DNA from: Ctenosaura bakeri
Lineage: Eukaryota > Chordata > Lepidosauria > Squamata > Iguanidae
Direction: 5' to 3'
Assembly (NCBI GenBank): GCA_948474755.1
Contig: CAOLHI010000616.1
Span: forward strand, 1-64,000
Length of the DNA: 64,000 bases
Shown here: positions 31,605-43,593 of the stretch, piece after piece
How positions within the stretch are numbered: the first letter of the stretch is position 1
Layout: each line of letters opens with the position of its first letter
Made by a program: the position numbers and the translations under genes
The notes under the pieces: model-generated
The model's input: the letters and a program-made list of their open reading frames with translations, nothing else
Database searches by the model: none
What the model was told of the DNA's origin: nothing

Positions 31605-31730
31605 ATGCTTCGCAGTTTATCCTCACAACAAGGCTATGAAGTAGTTTCGGCTGGGGGAGTAATACTGGTCCATGTCATCCAGTGACTTTAATGACCAAAT
31701 AAGGATTTGCACCTTCCACCTTCCCCTCCT
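31605..31730 (-). mobile_element. MIR-like or tRNA SINE fragment
   Basis: TTTATCCTCACAACAAGGCT, then ATGAAGTAG, and GTCATCCAGTGACTTTAATG, then GGATTTGCACC, follow the antisense of a widespread amniote SINE (TCCTCACAACAACCCTGTGA, GTCACCCAGTGAGCTTCATG, GGATTTGAACC). It is old. Confidence 0.55.
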
Positions 31731-32164
31731 CTGCCCTCATCCAAATACTTTAAACCATTTTTTCTGACTCTCACTTTGGGTTAATTTAGCATTCTGCAGA
31801 TAACTTGTAAAAAATATATGTGAAGTAAATACACTGAACACCATGGTAAAGGACCAAAAAATGCACAGTTTAATCAATAAATAAGCCTCTCACATTAGCG
31901 ACAATTTTTCCTAAGTATGCAAAATCTGTCAGAGGTTTCAAAGCAGGACCAGTAATTAAACTACATGATGAATAAGAAAAATAAACTTGTGAATATGGAA
32001 TTTTGCATTGACATTTGCTGCTTAACAAGGGCTACTTTCTATTTATAAAACAAGAAAAGTGAATAATTGACCCACTTTAAAATGTGATCCTCAACCTAGT
32101 TAAGATGAAGTTCCTATTGAGGTACTATCAGATAATTAAGGATTTGGTGATGCGGACAGCCCTG
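31731..32164. other. Unassigned segment
   Basis: Nothing recognised. Confidence 0.5.
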
Positions 32165-32480
32165 GAAGTGCTGAAGGTTAATAAACATTTAATTGATAGG
32201 ACACCACAGCTTTATTTCTTACATAGGTAGATGCTTAAAGTCACCAAGGAACTTCTACCTTTTATACTTCAGACTTAGCCCCATTGCAGCAAATATAAAC
32301 CAATCATAATGCAACACTTTCCTCACTCCTTTATAAGGCAACTATTGTAGAACTTGACCTATAGAGTACATGCAGTTTATACACCAATCTCCATATTAAA
32401 CCTTTGCACACATAACTTACATAACAAAACACTATATATACTCATTGAGTGTTGAAGCCTCTGGCTACACACATTTTCTT
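32165..32480 (-). mobile_element. LTR-like segment
   Basis: On the minus strand the order is a CCAAT-type box (TGATTGGTTTATA near 32307), a TATA-like GAAGTATAAAAGGTAG near 32262, and AAATAAAGCTGTGG near 32210. This is the promoter-to-polyA layout of a compact LTR. Ends and target duplication are not identified and no coding sequence adjoins it, so the call is tentative. Confidence 0.4.
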
Positions 32481-34424
32481 CTGCTTAATCTTCCAACTTC
32501 CTTGGTTCTTTCAGAATGGGATGGAAGATTGTGGACCTGGGGCTAAATGTGGCTTTTGACCCCACCAAACTCCCCAACTTTCCTTTTTTCTGACCAAAAA
32601 GAAAGGATGAACTCCTCTTTTACAAGCTTTCAGGAATGGCAAGTCAATGTTTAAGCTGAAGGCTTCCCTGAATTATCATTAAAAAATACCAGGTTCCTGC
32701 CCACCCCCCAACAAAAAAACAAACAAACCATGAAGTAACTTGGTTAGTTTTGGAGGCTTTGATTTAATTGTCTGGCATTTTTGAAAATTTATCTCTGGGC
32801 TCACCAAGCTTCAGAAACATGGATTTAATTCCTCACCAATTTTCTTTCTGAAAACATATTCAGGAGTAGCCATGTTAGCCAAGTATCAAAATATAACAAA
32901 ATATGAAATCCACAAACAGTAAAACTTTTGTAGGGGTAAGCTAAAGTGCCAAAAATATATATCACGCAGGCTTTTAAAGCTCAGCTGGCTTCTTCATCAA
33001 GAAAAGGTGCTAAAAATTGTAGAGTAGAAGAAAAGTGAGCCTACATATTGTCTCAGATGTTACTTTTGTTGTCAGTTAAGATGGTATTGAGGGATATCCA
33101 TGCAGGCAGGAGCCACTCCCCTTTTTGGCTGTGTGGGCATCTTGAACAAAGAGCAGTAAAACACAGGCAATAAAAATTTCAAATCTATTAGCAGCTGCAA
33201 AGTAAGTTCAACTGAGATCCAGCAGCACCGAGTGATTTTAGCAATTTTCCTCCAACTGTGAAAAAGTCTTTGAGAACTTCTTGCATTTCCTTTCCAAAGC
33301 AACCACATGTGGATTTTACATAGAATAAATCCTGAACTGCTAAAGTTCTTCACAGTCCAAGATACTTCTCATCATAACTTCTTGACACTTAGAAAAATGT
33401 TTTTTGACAATTTTTTGAATATCCTAGAATATCACTTCCATCTCTGTTCAGAGGTTTCAGTGAGTCAAGATGTTGGAAAAATCCATGAATGATTTCAAGT
33501 AAATTTATATGGGTCACTCAGAATGCAGGGTTGCAGATTCTGCAGAATCGCAGCCTTAAAAAAAAAGACACAACCTATGCAATTCAAAATGGCACTAGAT
33601 ACACATGATATGTGTATGCTGATGTGCACATGGACATAGTAGAAGTTTTTAAAATCTAAATCCATATAAGTAAAAGCCATGAGCTAAAAATGGCCATTGA
33701 AGGACCATCAAAGCATTTTCCACATGAAAAAAAAACATTGATCATTACTGCTGACCTCAACTAAGTGCGATGTGAACTGCAAACATATTTTAAATCAATG
33801 AGTGGTGGCGGCGGCAGTGAAAGGTTATTATGAATGGCAGAGAAAGATGGAGAAAACAACAGTGAATGATGGATGATTCATGAAGTAGACTTGCACTGAT
33901 CCATACATCCATGCACACCTTATAATGAGTACCCTTTTTTTTCTCTTTGTCCTTTGTAGGTGCAACTCAGTGTGATGGGAGATTAAGTGTGTATTTGAAT
34001 CTTATCTTCAGTTTGTTTGTTTGTGGTTTTAAAAAATTTGAATAGTAGCAGCAACAGTTCCCATGATAATCCTCCTGTGAAGCTGGAAATCTCACACTGG
34101 AAGAAAATCTCACACTGAATCAGTCTTGTACCAGTAACCTCACTCTTTAATAAATGAGTGCAGGAGATAAGCAACTGTCAGGATTAGTTGCCTCAGGACA
34201 CCCTGAAGAGCCTCATCCCCTTGCAAAATTTTTTTGCCCCCAGCTGCCTCCAATGTCCTTTAAGGGATATTTTCACTATGCTGTAGCCTCCCCTGGGGTC
34301 CCCATAACCAGTCCCAGTCACTTCCTGTTCATGCTTCTCCCAAAATGGTCGTCAAGATTGGTGAAAAGGACTAATTTAATGGCAAAATGCCTTCCTTGGA
34401 TTGAAATGGAAAAAAATAAAAAAC
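32481..34424. other. Unassigned segment
   Basis: No gene or confident repeat is recognised. A GTTTGTTTGTTTG run lies near 34012-34024. Confidence 0.5.
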
Positions 34425-34770
34425 ATTGAATGTCATCCGCATACTGTTGGTGGTGGACTGTAAAACTCTAGACAGCCTCTCCCAGTGCTTTCATGTTTTT
34501 GTGAAATTGGAAGGTTGACAGACCTGACCTGACAGGCAAACAGCCACAGGGTAAAACAAGGTTCCCCAGCACCGCCTTCTCATTCCACCCTCCAGGAAGG
34601 CACTGAACAGTGCCTCTAATTCCCATCCCAACAAAACAGAAGAATGCTATGATCAATAGTAATGTACACTTATGATAGATCCCACAGAACGAGTAGGAAC
34701 ACACCCTGTCCAATTCCCGGTGTAGCTCATCCACCAAAGTGACCAAGGTTGTGTCTATCCCATAGCTAGG
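34425..34770 (-). pseudogene. L2-clade LINE reverse-transcriptase fragment
   Basis: On the minus strand, LVTLVDELHRELDR leads into a palm region with RGTVQCLPGG and FHKNMKALGEAV (34468-34746). The catalytic box YADDI follows in a shifted frame at 34432-34443. These match the L2 layout (LVDDLR, FLEGRTQ, MKPLGEVI, YADDTQL). Motif A (LDLSAAFDTID) is degraded. The 93-codon open frame is a remnant, not a gene. Confidence 0.65.
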
Positions 34771-35628
34771 ACTGAAAAAGACAGGAAGATATACAGATCT
34801 ATCAGGTTTGCTGTAAAGTTTATAAAAGTTATCAAGCTCTGTTAAATATTTCAGTGGAAATTAGGTTAAAACGTTCAGCATTTAAATGCTTTTGGCTTAA
34901 TATAGATACTCCACTTACTACTTTTTGACATAGCTGTCATAAGCACTGAAAAACAGAGCAGCATGTTTAATTTCTGTTTGGTTTTCATTTTCCTCACCTG
35001 TATTGATGAAGATGAATTACATATCAACAAAAGGTACAAAATTCACTTTTCCTGAAAAGTTTAGCCACATTTTTAGTACCATAATCAATCCAAACCCTGG
35101 TGTAATATATTTGTAATTCATAGCATAATTTAAGTCCTGTTCCAGTGCTGGATGGGAAAATGACAAAAAGCCCTGACAGAAAGACTCACAATGACTTGAG
35201 GTCCCTGGTGTGGTGTGTATGCAATAACAATGCTGCCATATTCGAAGCTTTCCTCTTGCCCGTTGAGATTTCTTTTAAAGGTTACCTCAATTAAAATGCA
35301 CTTCTCTCTATTCATTTATTTTCAAAACACTGCATGCAGAATAGAGAGAAAAGTTCAGGCTGCTCTGTTAGGAACACTGCTACATACAGATACCAAATCC
35401 AGTCCCCAAACCATGCATTCTGAAGCAATCTTATTCATTGAAATCCAAAGCACTGACATCAGTGTATTTGGAATAGGTCAAGTCCAGGCACATTTAAAAT
35501 TAGTACCACTGGTGCTTTGATCTGCCTAAATGTAAACTCCAGTCTTTTCAGTGAAATTTCTTCTCAAGTAAAAGTTCAAAACACTGCTGCGTAAGGACTT
35601 GTCTACTGGCACCAATAAATGGAAAGAG
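34771..35628. other. Unassigned segment
   Basis: No feature is recognised. Confidence 0.5.
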
Positions 35629-35767
35629 CAAGATGGAAATCATGTGGCCCACCAGATGGTGTTGGACTGCAGCTCCCAGTATTCCACTGACTATGCTGTC
35701 TAGGGCTCCTGAGACCTGCAGTCCAACAACATCTAGAGGACCACATGATTCCCACCTTGGGACAGAA
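35621..35767. mobile_element. hAT-like foldback miniature element
   Basis: The element is 35629-35759, with terminal inverted repeats CAAGATGGAAATCATGTGG on the left and the complement of CAAGGTGGGAATCATGTGG on the right. They continue into arms containing TGTTGGACTGCAG (35638-35672 and 35716-35750). The flanking octamers (35621-35628 and 35760-35767) match at six of eight positions, in line with the 8-bp duplication typical of hAT transposons. It is non-coding. Confidence 0.72.
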
Positions 35768-36939
35768 GATATAGGAACGAGGAACAGAGTAAGAGTCATA
35801 AGTTCTGCAGGGTTCAGCCTGAGATAAGAATTTGGGAAAGTTGCTATATTGGACTGCATGCTGACAATGTTAGCTGGGGGATTCTAGCAGTGGCAAGTCC
35901 AGTCACTGGCTCTCTTGTCCCAGACTGCAGCATCCTTCTCTCTGGATATTATAACCAGGACATATGTTTGAAAGTAAGCTCCTTCATCAAACTTCATGGG
36001 CCACACTTCTGTGAAAAAATTAGTAGGGACATATTGTCAGCCTGTACGAAGCTACTTGGAGGTAAATGTTGCTGATGTAGACAAGAAAGAATACCTTCCT
36101 CTATATGAACTATTTATGATCTACAAAAGATAGGATGTGCAGTGGTGGCACCCAAATTTGGAAAGTCTTTTTATGGAGAGGAAGTTTGTGTCTAGTGCCA
36201 ACATTGTAGTTCGTTTCAGCACAAGATCAAGACCTTTATATTTGCTGAGACAATTTGCATTTTAAAATGAAATATGTGTTATTGTTATAAGCTGCCTGAA
36301 ACATGCTCTTATCTTGCTTGCTTGTACTTTATTAGGCTATAGATCCTTGTTGTTGTTGTTGTTATACTGAAAGTGAATGTTTATGCAGACAACCCTGAAG
36401 TCCTCTCTGGCATTATTATACAGTTTACACAATTTCAAACAAACTAACACCCTGTACCAAATATGTTTTGGGCTGACAAATGAGGAAGAAATTTAAATTT
36501 TGACTGAGTAATTTCAAGTGGACAGATGTAGGGAAGAAGAAAGTATTATTAACCTTCCTTCCCCCTCCCCATGTTGTTCACTGTGAGTCTCCATGACATC
36601 TATTTTTATTTTATTATTTTAAAGAAAACATTTTGGGAGAGAATCATGCACCTGAACATTGTTCGTAGTTCTCAGGAATCAGCATCAGTGGTTTTCACAT
36701 CAGTGTGGTGGTAAATGCATTCTGAATTTTAGTATGAATTTTAAAGGAGCTATCCGAAGTGCTGAACCTATGTGAGCAATAGGATTCAACATACTGGGAA
36801 GTTCCTTTAATGTTCAGACAAAAATATGAGCAGATACATTGCCTCACTACAGGGAATCTATCAGTCACCATTGATTCCTAATCCTCCAAGACAAGATTGC
36901 TGTCTAGGCCTTGAGCCAGCCTCAAAGGGCAACAATGGG
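35768..36939. other. Unassigned segment
   Basis: No feature is recognised apart from a short (TTG)n run near 36349-36362. Confidence 0.5.
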
Positions 36940-37508
36940 AATTCTTAGCTTTAGGTATTGTGTATGTCTTTCCAGTATTTTTTGCTTTGGTGCACAACCA
37001 CCACATATGGAAAAGGTACCATTTTCCTCATTGCACTTCCAGCAATTGTTTTTCCTTGTTTTAAAAATTTTGCTCAATTTGACAGGGTCTAGATACCATC
37101 TATACATCAGCTTAAGATTATTTTATTTCAGATTTTGGGCTAATGTGAACTTTTGAGTATTTTTCCAACTTTTTTCCAATTTTCCAGTTTTATTTCATGT
37201 CCTACATTACGAGCCCATTGAATCATGGAGTCTTTAATCACTTCTGTTTCTAATTCCTGATCTAGTAAAATCCTGTAGATTTGAGATGATAAGTGATCAG
37301 ATTTCTCAAAAATGGCCTTCTCAAACCTGCTAAGTTGTTTATTTGTTTCAAAACCTTCAAGCTTTAAGTCCATTTTAAATCTTTCTTTCAGTTGTAGGTA
37401 AAGAAACAATTGACAATTCAGCTCATCCTCCTCCAGTTCCTCTCTTGTCTTTAATCTTAAACCAGTTTTTTCTTCTTCAATTGTTATATCTTTATATTTA
37501 AGCCATCT
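36940..37508 (-). mobile_element. L1 3' segment of a 5'-inverted insertion
   Basis: On the minus strand, WLKYKDITIEEEKTGLRLKT begins near 37505 and continues through an open frame to WKKVGKILK. The L1 C-terminal RWYLDPVKLSKIFK and the cysteine box CWKC (37033-37044) follow. The H/C half of that motif is frameshifted, and the element stops near 36940 without its 3' UTR or poly(A). It is joined head to head with the upstream part of L1 at about 37508. Confidence 0.78.
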
Positions 37509-38125
37509 TTTTGAAAACAATTATAAAAAAAATATGGAATGAAATCAAAAATGAGAGTCAGAATTGAATGAAATTTTAGTTATCTTTAATGGGAAGAATG
37601 GATGCAACAAAAATGAATATCCTCCCCAAGATAAATTTTCTCTTCCAGAATCTACCAGTAATTATAAATGAAAGATGCTTTCAAGAATGGCAGAAAGATC
37701 TATCCAACTTTATTTGGGAAGGAAAGAAATCAAGAATAAAATGGAAGACCCTAATAGATAGGAAGGAAAGAGGCATATGTGGGCTCCCAGATTTCAAAAT
37801 TTGTTACTTCACTAATGGACTAACATGGATTAAAGAATGGATCACATTGCAAAATGAAAGAATACTGAAATTAGAGGGTCCAGATTTGTGATTCAGGTGG
37901 CACGGGTACCTTTGGTACAATAAAGCAAAGATTGATAAATATTTCATGAACCATTACATAAGATGCTCTTTGTTAGCAATTTGGATGAAATTCAAACGTA
38001 AAACTTTCAAAAGAATTCCACAATGGCTGTCACCACACGAGGCATTATTCGTAAGATGGAAAGATCCTAAAGAAAGTTAACTTTGGGTATTATACTCAGA
38101 ACATTTTTCAGGAATTATTTCACTG
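37508..38125 (+). mobile_element. L1 upstream segment, inverted relative to 36940-37508
   Basis: The plus-strand translation shows LFENNYKK, GRMDATKMNILPKINFLFQN, LSNFIWEGKKSRIKW and WLSPHEALF, in order, ending at WVLYSEHF near 38110. This is the ORF2 region directly upstream of the part found on the minus strand. In a normal L1 the two pieces would meet at WVLY/WLKYKDI. Their inverted arrangement, sharing only a few residues, is the signature of twin priming. Confidence 0.8.
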
Positions 38126-39838
38126 TGGGATTCACACTGACCTCCCAACAAATGGTCTCACCATGACTAGCAGACCTCCATCCCAAATGGTGAATACAGC
38201 AATTGTCAAGATGATCAAGTAGGATTTTGAGTCTGGCTTCTGGCCAGTCCAATGAAAAGCTTCTCTCATACCGCAGAAAGAAGAGAGAAAGCAATGGCTG
38301 ATTGAGATTACACTCACTGTCCGTCTGCATGCAGCCATCATGCCAAGGAAGTTGTGTCTCAAAGCTCATCGAGTTAATTGGACTTCTGAGCTCCAAACTT
38401 CCTTGGTGGATGCTTATAATTGTGGAATGCCTTCAAACACATGAAGGTATTATTGTATGGTTGCTTAAAATAAGGAAGCCTTATTGTGTAAGGGAACCAG
38501 ACTGCATCTGTAGAGCAGAGAGGCAGGCAGGCAGGCAGGCAGGCCACAGTACTTTTTTCTTAACCTACAAGGTTGTTGTCAGAGACGTTCCTTACATTCC
38601 TAACCAGAATTAGTGAAGTAATGGTTCAATGGATTCTTTTCTCTGTTTCTTATCTCATATTTCTGTTTTCCATCTGGCAATTTAAGAACTAATAACAACA
38701 CTCAGTGTAATAGGGAGTCCTTCCATTTGAGTAATTCTGGGTTAAGAATTCATGGTAGGGCTGAGGGCCACTTGTTAGGGTGGCCAAATACTCAAGAGCT
38801 GCACTTTTTTCCTCTCCTTCCTTTTAATTAGTTGAAATTCTGATGGAAATTTTCATCACTAAAATGATGGAAAATGTGCATATTTAGTCACTTCTGTTAT
38901 CAACTGCTCTCTCAGAGAAGAATCATTTGGATTTCCATTTTGAAGTGGGGGGGTCTCTCACCATAAATTCTTTATACCTTTGATATATCACTTTGCTTTC
39001 TTTGTGATGCTTCTCTATGCTATATTTAAGGCTTTCCTGATTCTTCCTAAAGCACACATGAGCAAAATGGAAGCCATGGACTATATGAGGACATCTCTCC
39101 CCTAGAAAGTTATTCACTCCTGCCTGAAATCTTACTTTGTTTGACATTTGGAATTTTAGCAATTATCAAAGCAAAGATTTTAGCAATTAGAACAGGAGAA
39201 GTGAATTCCACAATGTAGTATAACAAAATGAGCACATTGACGATCTGGTCTTCATGCCTTTGAGGGCTTCCTCTTTGAGCATTTCTTCACTCTTTGAGGA
39301 TTTCTCATGCTTAAGGATGGAAAAAAGGTCAAATGAGATGAACTGTCCTTTGAGGGAGGAGTGCACTGACAGAAATTTGGACCTTGTGTTCTGTCTTGTG
39401 CCTTTAAAATCTCTGTTTGTTCAGGGAAGATTAAAGTTCAGCTATATTAAGCAAGCTCATTCTCTATATAACCTCTTTGTCTTGATTACTTTTAAGATCT
39501 TAATGTGCCCTAACCAAGCAAACTAATTAAGTGGAAACAAGCTATAACCTATTTTTCCCACTTTAAAAAAAAAAACTCAGATCTATAATGTGTGCTAAAT
39601 GATAATTGTGATCTTCTTGAAAATATATTATGCTTTTTGGAAATGAGCAATATGTTCTGAAACATTAAAATCATCCAAATAGGGGGAATTAGTTTGAAGT
39701 AAAATTCAGCCCATCTTATCCTTTGCTTTCATTAAAAATTTATCCTCAAAACATGTTTTCTAATCAGCAGGAGCCTCCCTTAATTAATAATGGAAAACAT
39801 GGTTTGAGACTGTTTTGAACTGAGTTTGGGGGAAAAAA
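38126..39838. other. Unassigned segment with possible exon-like stretch
   Basis: A 77-codon minus-strand frame (38132-38362) contains a membrane-helix-like segment (SYLIILTIAVFTI) and ends at a GGGAG|GTCAGT donor-like site. No protein family is recognised and no clean acceptor is present. Apart from (GGCA)n at 38520-38544 nothing else is identified. Confidence 0.35.
38520..38544 (+). repeat. (GGCA)n microsatellite
   Basis: Six tetranucleotide units. Confidence 0.85.
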
Positions 39839-39861
39839 GCATGATGATGATGATGATGATG
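39839..39861 (+). repeat. (ATG)n microsatellite
   Basis: Seven trinucleotide units. Confidence 0.85.
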
Positions 39862-40568
39862 TTTATTTTCATTTGCAAATGTCATTTAAACTTTGGTGCC
39901 CATATCAAATATGCTGACCAGTGTTTGGTCTCTCTTAGAAAATCTTGCCTTCTTTTCAATGTTTAATTTTTGTTCAACGGCTAGCACATCTGAACAACAA
40001 AGCAATGAACTGAGAACTAAAATTTCCATATGGTTTGGTTGTCCTGTTTACTTACTTGGTCATTTTATCCTTAGCTTTTAGCCATCTGTTTTGTAAAAGA
40101 GGATCATTTGCAGAACAGAATGAGGAATATGCATCAGGATTTAGGTGATAATCTATAAACCAGTTATTTTTAATAGCAGTGAACTGTTACCATGGAGTCA
40201 ACAATTGGTTAACTCTAGAACTTTTAGTAAGTTAAATATTCTTAACTGTTATGTATCTCTCCACCCCAGATCCAATCTAAGACAAACTAAGCTTAAAATG
40301 GCACCTTCTCTTATTCATTGTTCCATTTATCATCACTAAGTTCAATATTCCTGTGCAGTGCAGTGTATTATATCTACTGGATTTTATGACAGTTTTCGAG
40401 TGGATTTGACAGGAGTTATGCTGAACACGTGTTTCCAAGTAGTTTTAAACATCTAACATGAGATCTCTCAAGTTCATTGCAAGGGCAAAGCTTCATAGCA
40501 AGGCTTCATTGGGATATAGTCAGAAGAATTAATTAATGTTAACAGCTGCTGGTAAATGGTAGTATTAA
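39862..40568. other. Unassigned segment
   Basis: Nothing recognised. Confidence 0.5.
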
Positions 40569-40749
40569 GGTCATTTCTGCCCTATACTGTCATATATCCT
40601 GTGGAATTCTGGGGTTTGTAGTTTACTGAGGCCAAATTGCTTTCTGGTTGAGAATTTTAAATGCCCCTCCCTAAACTGCAAACCCCAGGATTCAATAGGA
40701 TGTTGAAAGCGGAATAATAGCACTATAACAATGTAGGGCAGAAATAGCC
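40569..40749. mobile_element. Foldback element, copy E, internally deleted
   Basis: The termini GGTCATTTCTGCCC on the left and the complement of GGCTATTTCTGCCC on the right match the 202-bp family, and the right arm is complete (CTATTATTCCGCTTTCAACA in antisense). About 20 bases of the left arm are missing, giving 181 bp. Its orientation is opposite to copies A and B. Flanks TAA and TTC do not match. Confidence 0.82.
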
Positions 40750-41884
40750 TTCGATTATTCACATTAGGGTTGTGCATGGTAAATAATGTGCCTACTACAG
40801 TGGTAGTATTGGGATGTGTGAATATTGTACTGAGGATGACAGTTCTTGGTCAGCTCTGGTCCTGCTGATTGGAATCATATGAACTGAAGGAAAACCACTA
40901 CTGTTAGAATAGTTTGCAATCCTTCATAGATGTATAATGGTGCTTGAGTCAGTCACTCATAACTCTGATGTAATAAGTTGAGTTAACACAGACTCTGTGT
41001 CCATATGTATTTCTTCCGCATACAAGTGGCAACAGAAATGATGTGGCTGGTTCAAGTAAATGTGAAATAAATTATGTGAGCTTTGATACATTTTTTTTTC
41101 CTGCAAAGGTTTTCAAACAAAATCTGGTCTTCTTATATGAGGTTGACCCTTCACAGGTTTTAATAAACATAAAAGGCACCCCAAACATAACTATTTCAGA
41201 CTAGGCTTTGCTATACCTAAAGAAGCTATTAGAACTGGCTTAGATTCTGTTCAGTGTTCAGTAAAATACCAGATGGCTTCGTTAATAACCAGAAGAAAAC
41301 TACATACTGTACATATGCTAGCTGCCAAAAATTTGTCTTCCTGCAAGTTGAGGAATGACCCTCTTTATCAGAAATGAATTGCAAGGCTCACGGGGGTGGG
41401 GGGGGGTGGGGAGGAAAATGCATCTATGTTATGGTATTTGGAGAACAAGTAAAAAAAAAGTCATAGAATTCATTATTGTGAGATACTGATCTCTATCAGT
41501 TCCCACTAAACAACATACATTATGCTTTTCAGTTACACTTTATAGAAATAAAGGTTTCCCTTTCTAGGATTGCACACCATAGTGCAACAATGGGGGTTGA
41601 GTATGTCATGGAGGTTGAAATAAATGCAACTGGGAAACTAGTCTTTGTCAAGAGCCTAGATTCCTAATAGGGTCACCCAGGGCAGAATGCTTAAATTGAA
41701 GATTCCAAACTAATATGTCTCTGTAATTTTCATGGGGTAATGGCTGCATCAGCAAAACAGAATAGATCATTGAAATAGTGTGGGTGGTGGAGAAGGTCCA
41801 GAAGGGAAGCTACTGAATAGCAGTACTCCTGAGAGGGGACTCTTGGTGGAAGATCTCTTGGAGACAATAACAGTGCACTGTCAC
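40750..41884. other. Unassigned segment with G-rich tract
   Basis: No gene is recognised. A G-rich tract occupies 41390-41416. Confidence 0.5.
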
Positions 41885-43134
41885 TAAATTTTGTTAGCAT
41901 CGCTTAGAAGAAGGCACTGACAAACCTCTTCTGGATGTCTTATATAAACACTATGAGACAGTCCAAAATGAAGCAAGAGACAATGCTGAAAGGTAAGGCT
42001 CCCCAGTCAGAAGATCTTCAACCAGGTACAAAGGACAAATATAAGTAGCACTGTGTCTAATGATGTAACTGACTGAAGTTAAAGGCATGTTCAACTCCTG
42101 TCATGCTCAGATGTGAAAGCAAAGTCTGAGGTTGCTTTGAAAGATTATGTAAAAGACAGATTGGCATCCCTTAACTAACATGAACCAAAAGAACTAAAAA
42201 CTGAAATTAGAGACATTATTGGGATAGAATACAAAAAGGTTCTCTCTATAGCCAAAAAGAAAAAAAAAAACCATATCAGATGTATGAAGAAACTCTTTAA
42301 ATGAATTAATTTGTTTCATTTCATCTATTCTCTGTCTTTGTCGCAGCATGGCATTCAAGGCAATGAATAGATACGGTCAAAATCCTGAATTCAACTGTTC
42401 AATGACATTGACTTAGGAACAAAAAGAACTAATATAATAATCTAAGAGGAACTATTATAATAATCAGCACAAAGAAACAGAAAACAAGAAAAAGAGACTT
42501 CTTCTACAACATCTGAGAAACCAAAGAGAAATTTAGACCATGAATAGGGATGCTGACTATCAGTGAGCAATTTACATTGAGGACAAAATAAATATATGAT
42601 AGAAGCAATACATCAAGGAATTATATAAAAGAAATGAACAAATGATGTAATACTTTACAGTAGAATCATTTAATGAATCTACAACTTCAGAAAGTGACAC
42701 CAATCCCCAGGAGCAGATAACATAATAATAGAGCTGTTTCAAGCTGTAGAGACAGAGCCCATCTAAATTCTAATAAAGATCTGCCAACAAATGTGAGGGG
42801 GAAAACAGCCAGAAGATTGGAAAATCTTCACACACATTCCAATCCTCAAGAAACTGTACACCAGGGATTCTATCAGGTATTGAGCCATTGCACTAATCTC
42901 CCATGCAAGCAAAGTGATGCCCAAGAAGCTACAATAAAACCTTTTGCTGTATAGAGAGCAAGAACTATCAAATATCAATGTTGGATTCAGAAAAAAAGAT
43001 GCAGTAGAGATCATATTGCACACATATGCTGTCTAACTAAGCATACAAAAAAATCAGCTTGTCCTTTACAGACTATAGCAAAGGCTTATCTCTGTGGACC
43101 ATGAAAAATATGGGTCTCTATAAAAGAAAACTGA
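41885..43134 (+). pseudogene. RTE/BovB LINE, part 1 (5' region and reverse transcriptase start)
   Basis: The left part (41900-42270) follows the BovB 5' region found in squamates. From 42710 the translation shows IELFQAVE, ICQQM, PEDWKIFTHIPILKK and then AIALISHASKVM, with VGFRKKDA and a FTDYSKGLS motif A remnant. All are diagnostic of BovB reverse transcriptase (ELFQ, ICQQIW, PEDWK, RTIALISHASKVM, AGFRKGRGT, FIDYAKAFD). Frames are broken by several indels and stops. A 456-bp inverted-repeat element interrupts it at 43135. Confidence 0.82.
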
Positions 43135-43593
43135 GGCCATGTCTGCACGGGCTTAAAGAAACAGTGCAGAGCGTCCTCCAGGGAGGACGTCTACACCTGG
43201 CAGCAGACTGGGTTGGACCTACTTAGTGTAGTTCCGCACCTCAGCCTGCTCCAGAATGACCCAAAGTGGTTGTCCAGCATGCTTTTGAAAGACCACTTGA
43301 AACAGGTCTTTCAAAAGCACAGAGCGCGCCACTCCATGCCTGCATTCCGGTGCAGATTTACAGGCTCGCACCAGTGCGAGCCTGTGATCTGCCGGGGGCG
43401 GGCTTTAGGCTGGCAATCTTCAGTGGTTGGTGGAGAGCCTCGACCAACTGGAAGCTGCCATTTTCGTCCCTGGAGCAGTGCGGAGCAGTGGCCATGCACT
43501 GCTCCAGACCAGCCTGGACCCAAGTGTGGAGCCAAGAAGTCCAGTAAGTACCGGCATGGGGCGATTCCCTCGCCCCATGCGGAAATGACCTGA
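43132..43593. mobile_element. 456-bp terminal-inverted-repeat element nested in BovB
   Basis: The element proper is 43135-43590, with TGA duplicated at 43132-43134 and 43591-43593. Ends are GGCCATGTCTGCACGGGC and the complement of GGTCATTTCCGCATGGGGC. It is GC-rich and packed with stem-loops: perfect 15-base arms at 43281-43295/43304-43318, 12-base arms around 43371-43386, and CTGGAGCAGTG/CACTGCTCCAG. A CCA|GTAAGTA donor-like motif lies at 43541-43550, near the right end. It has no transposase, so its overlapping frames are incidental. Confidence 0.87.
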
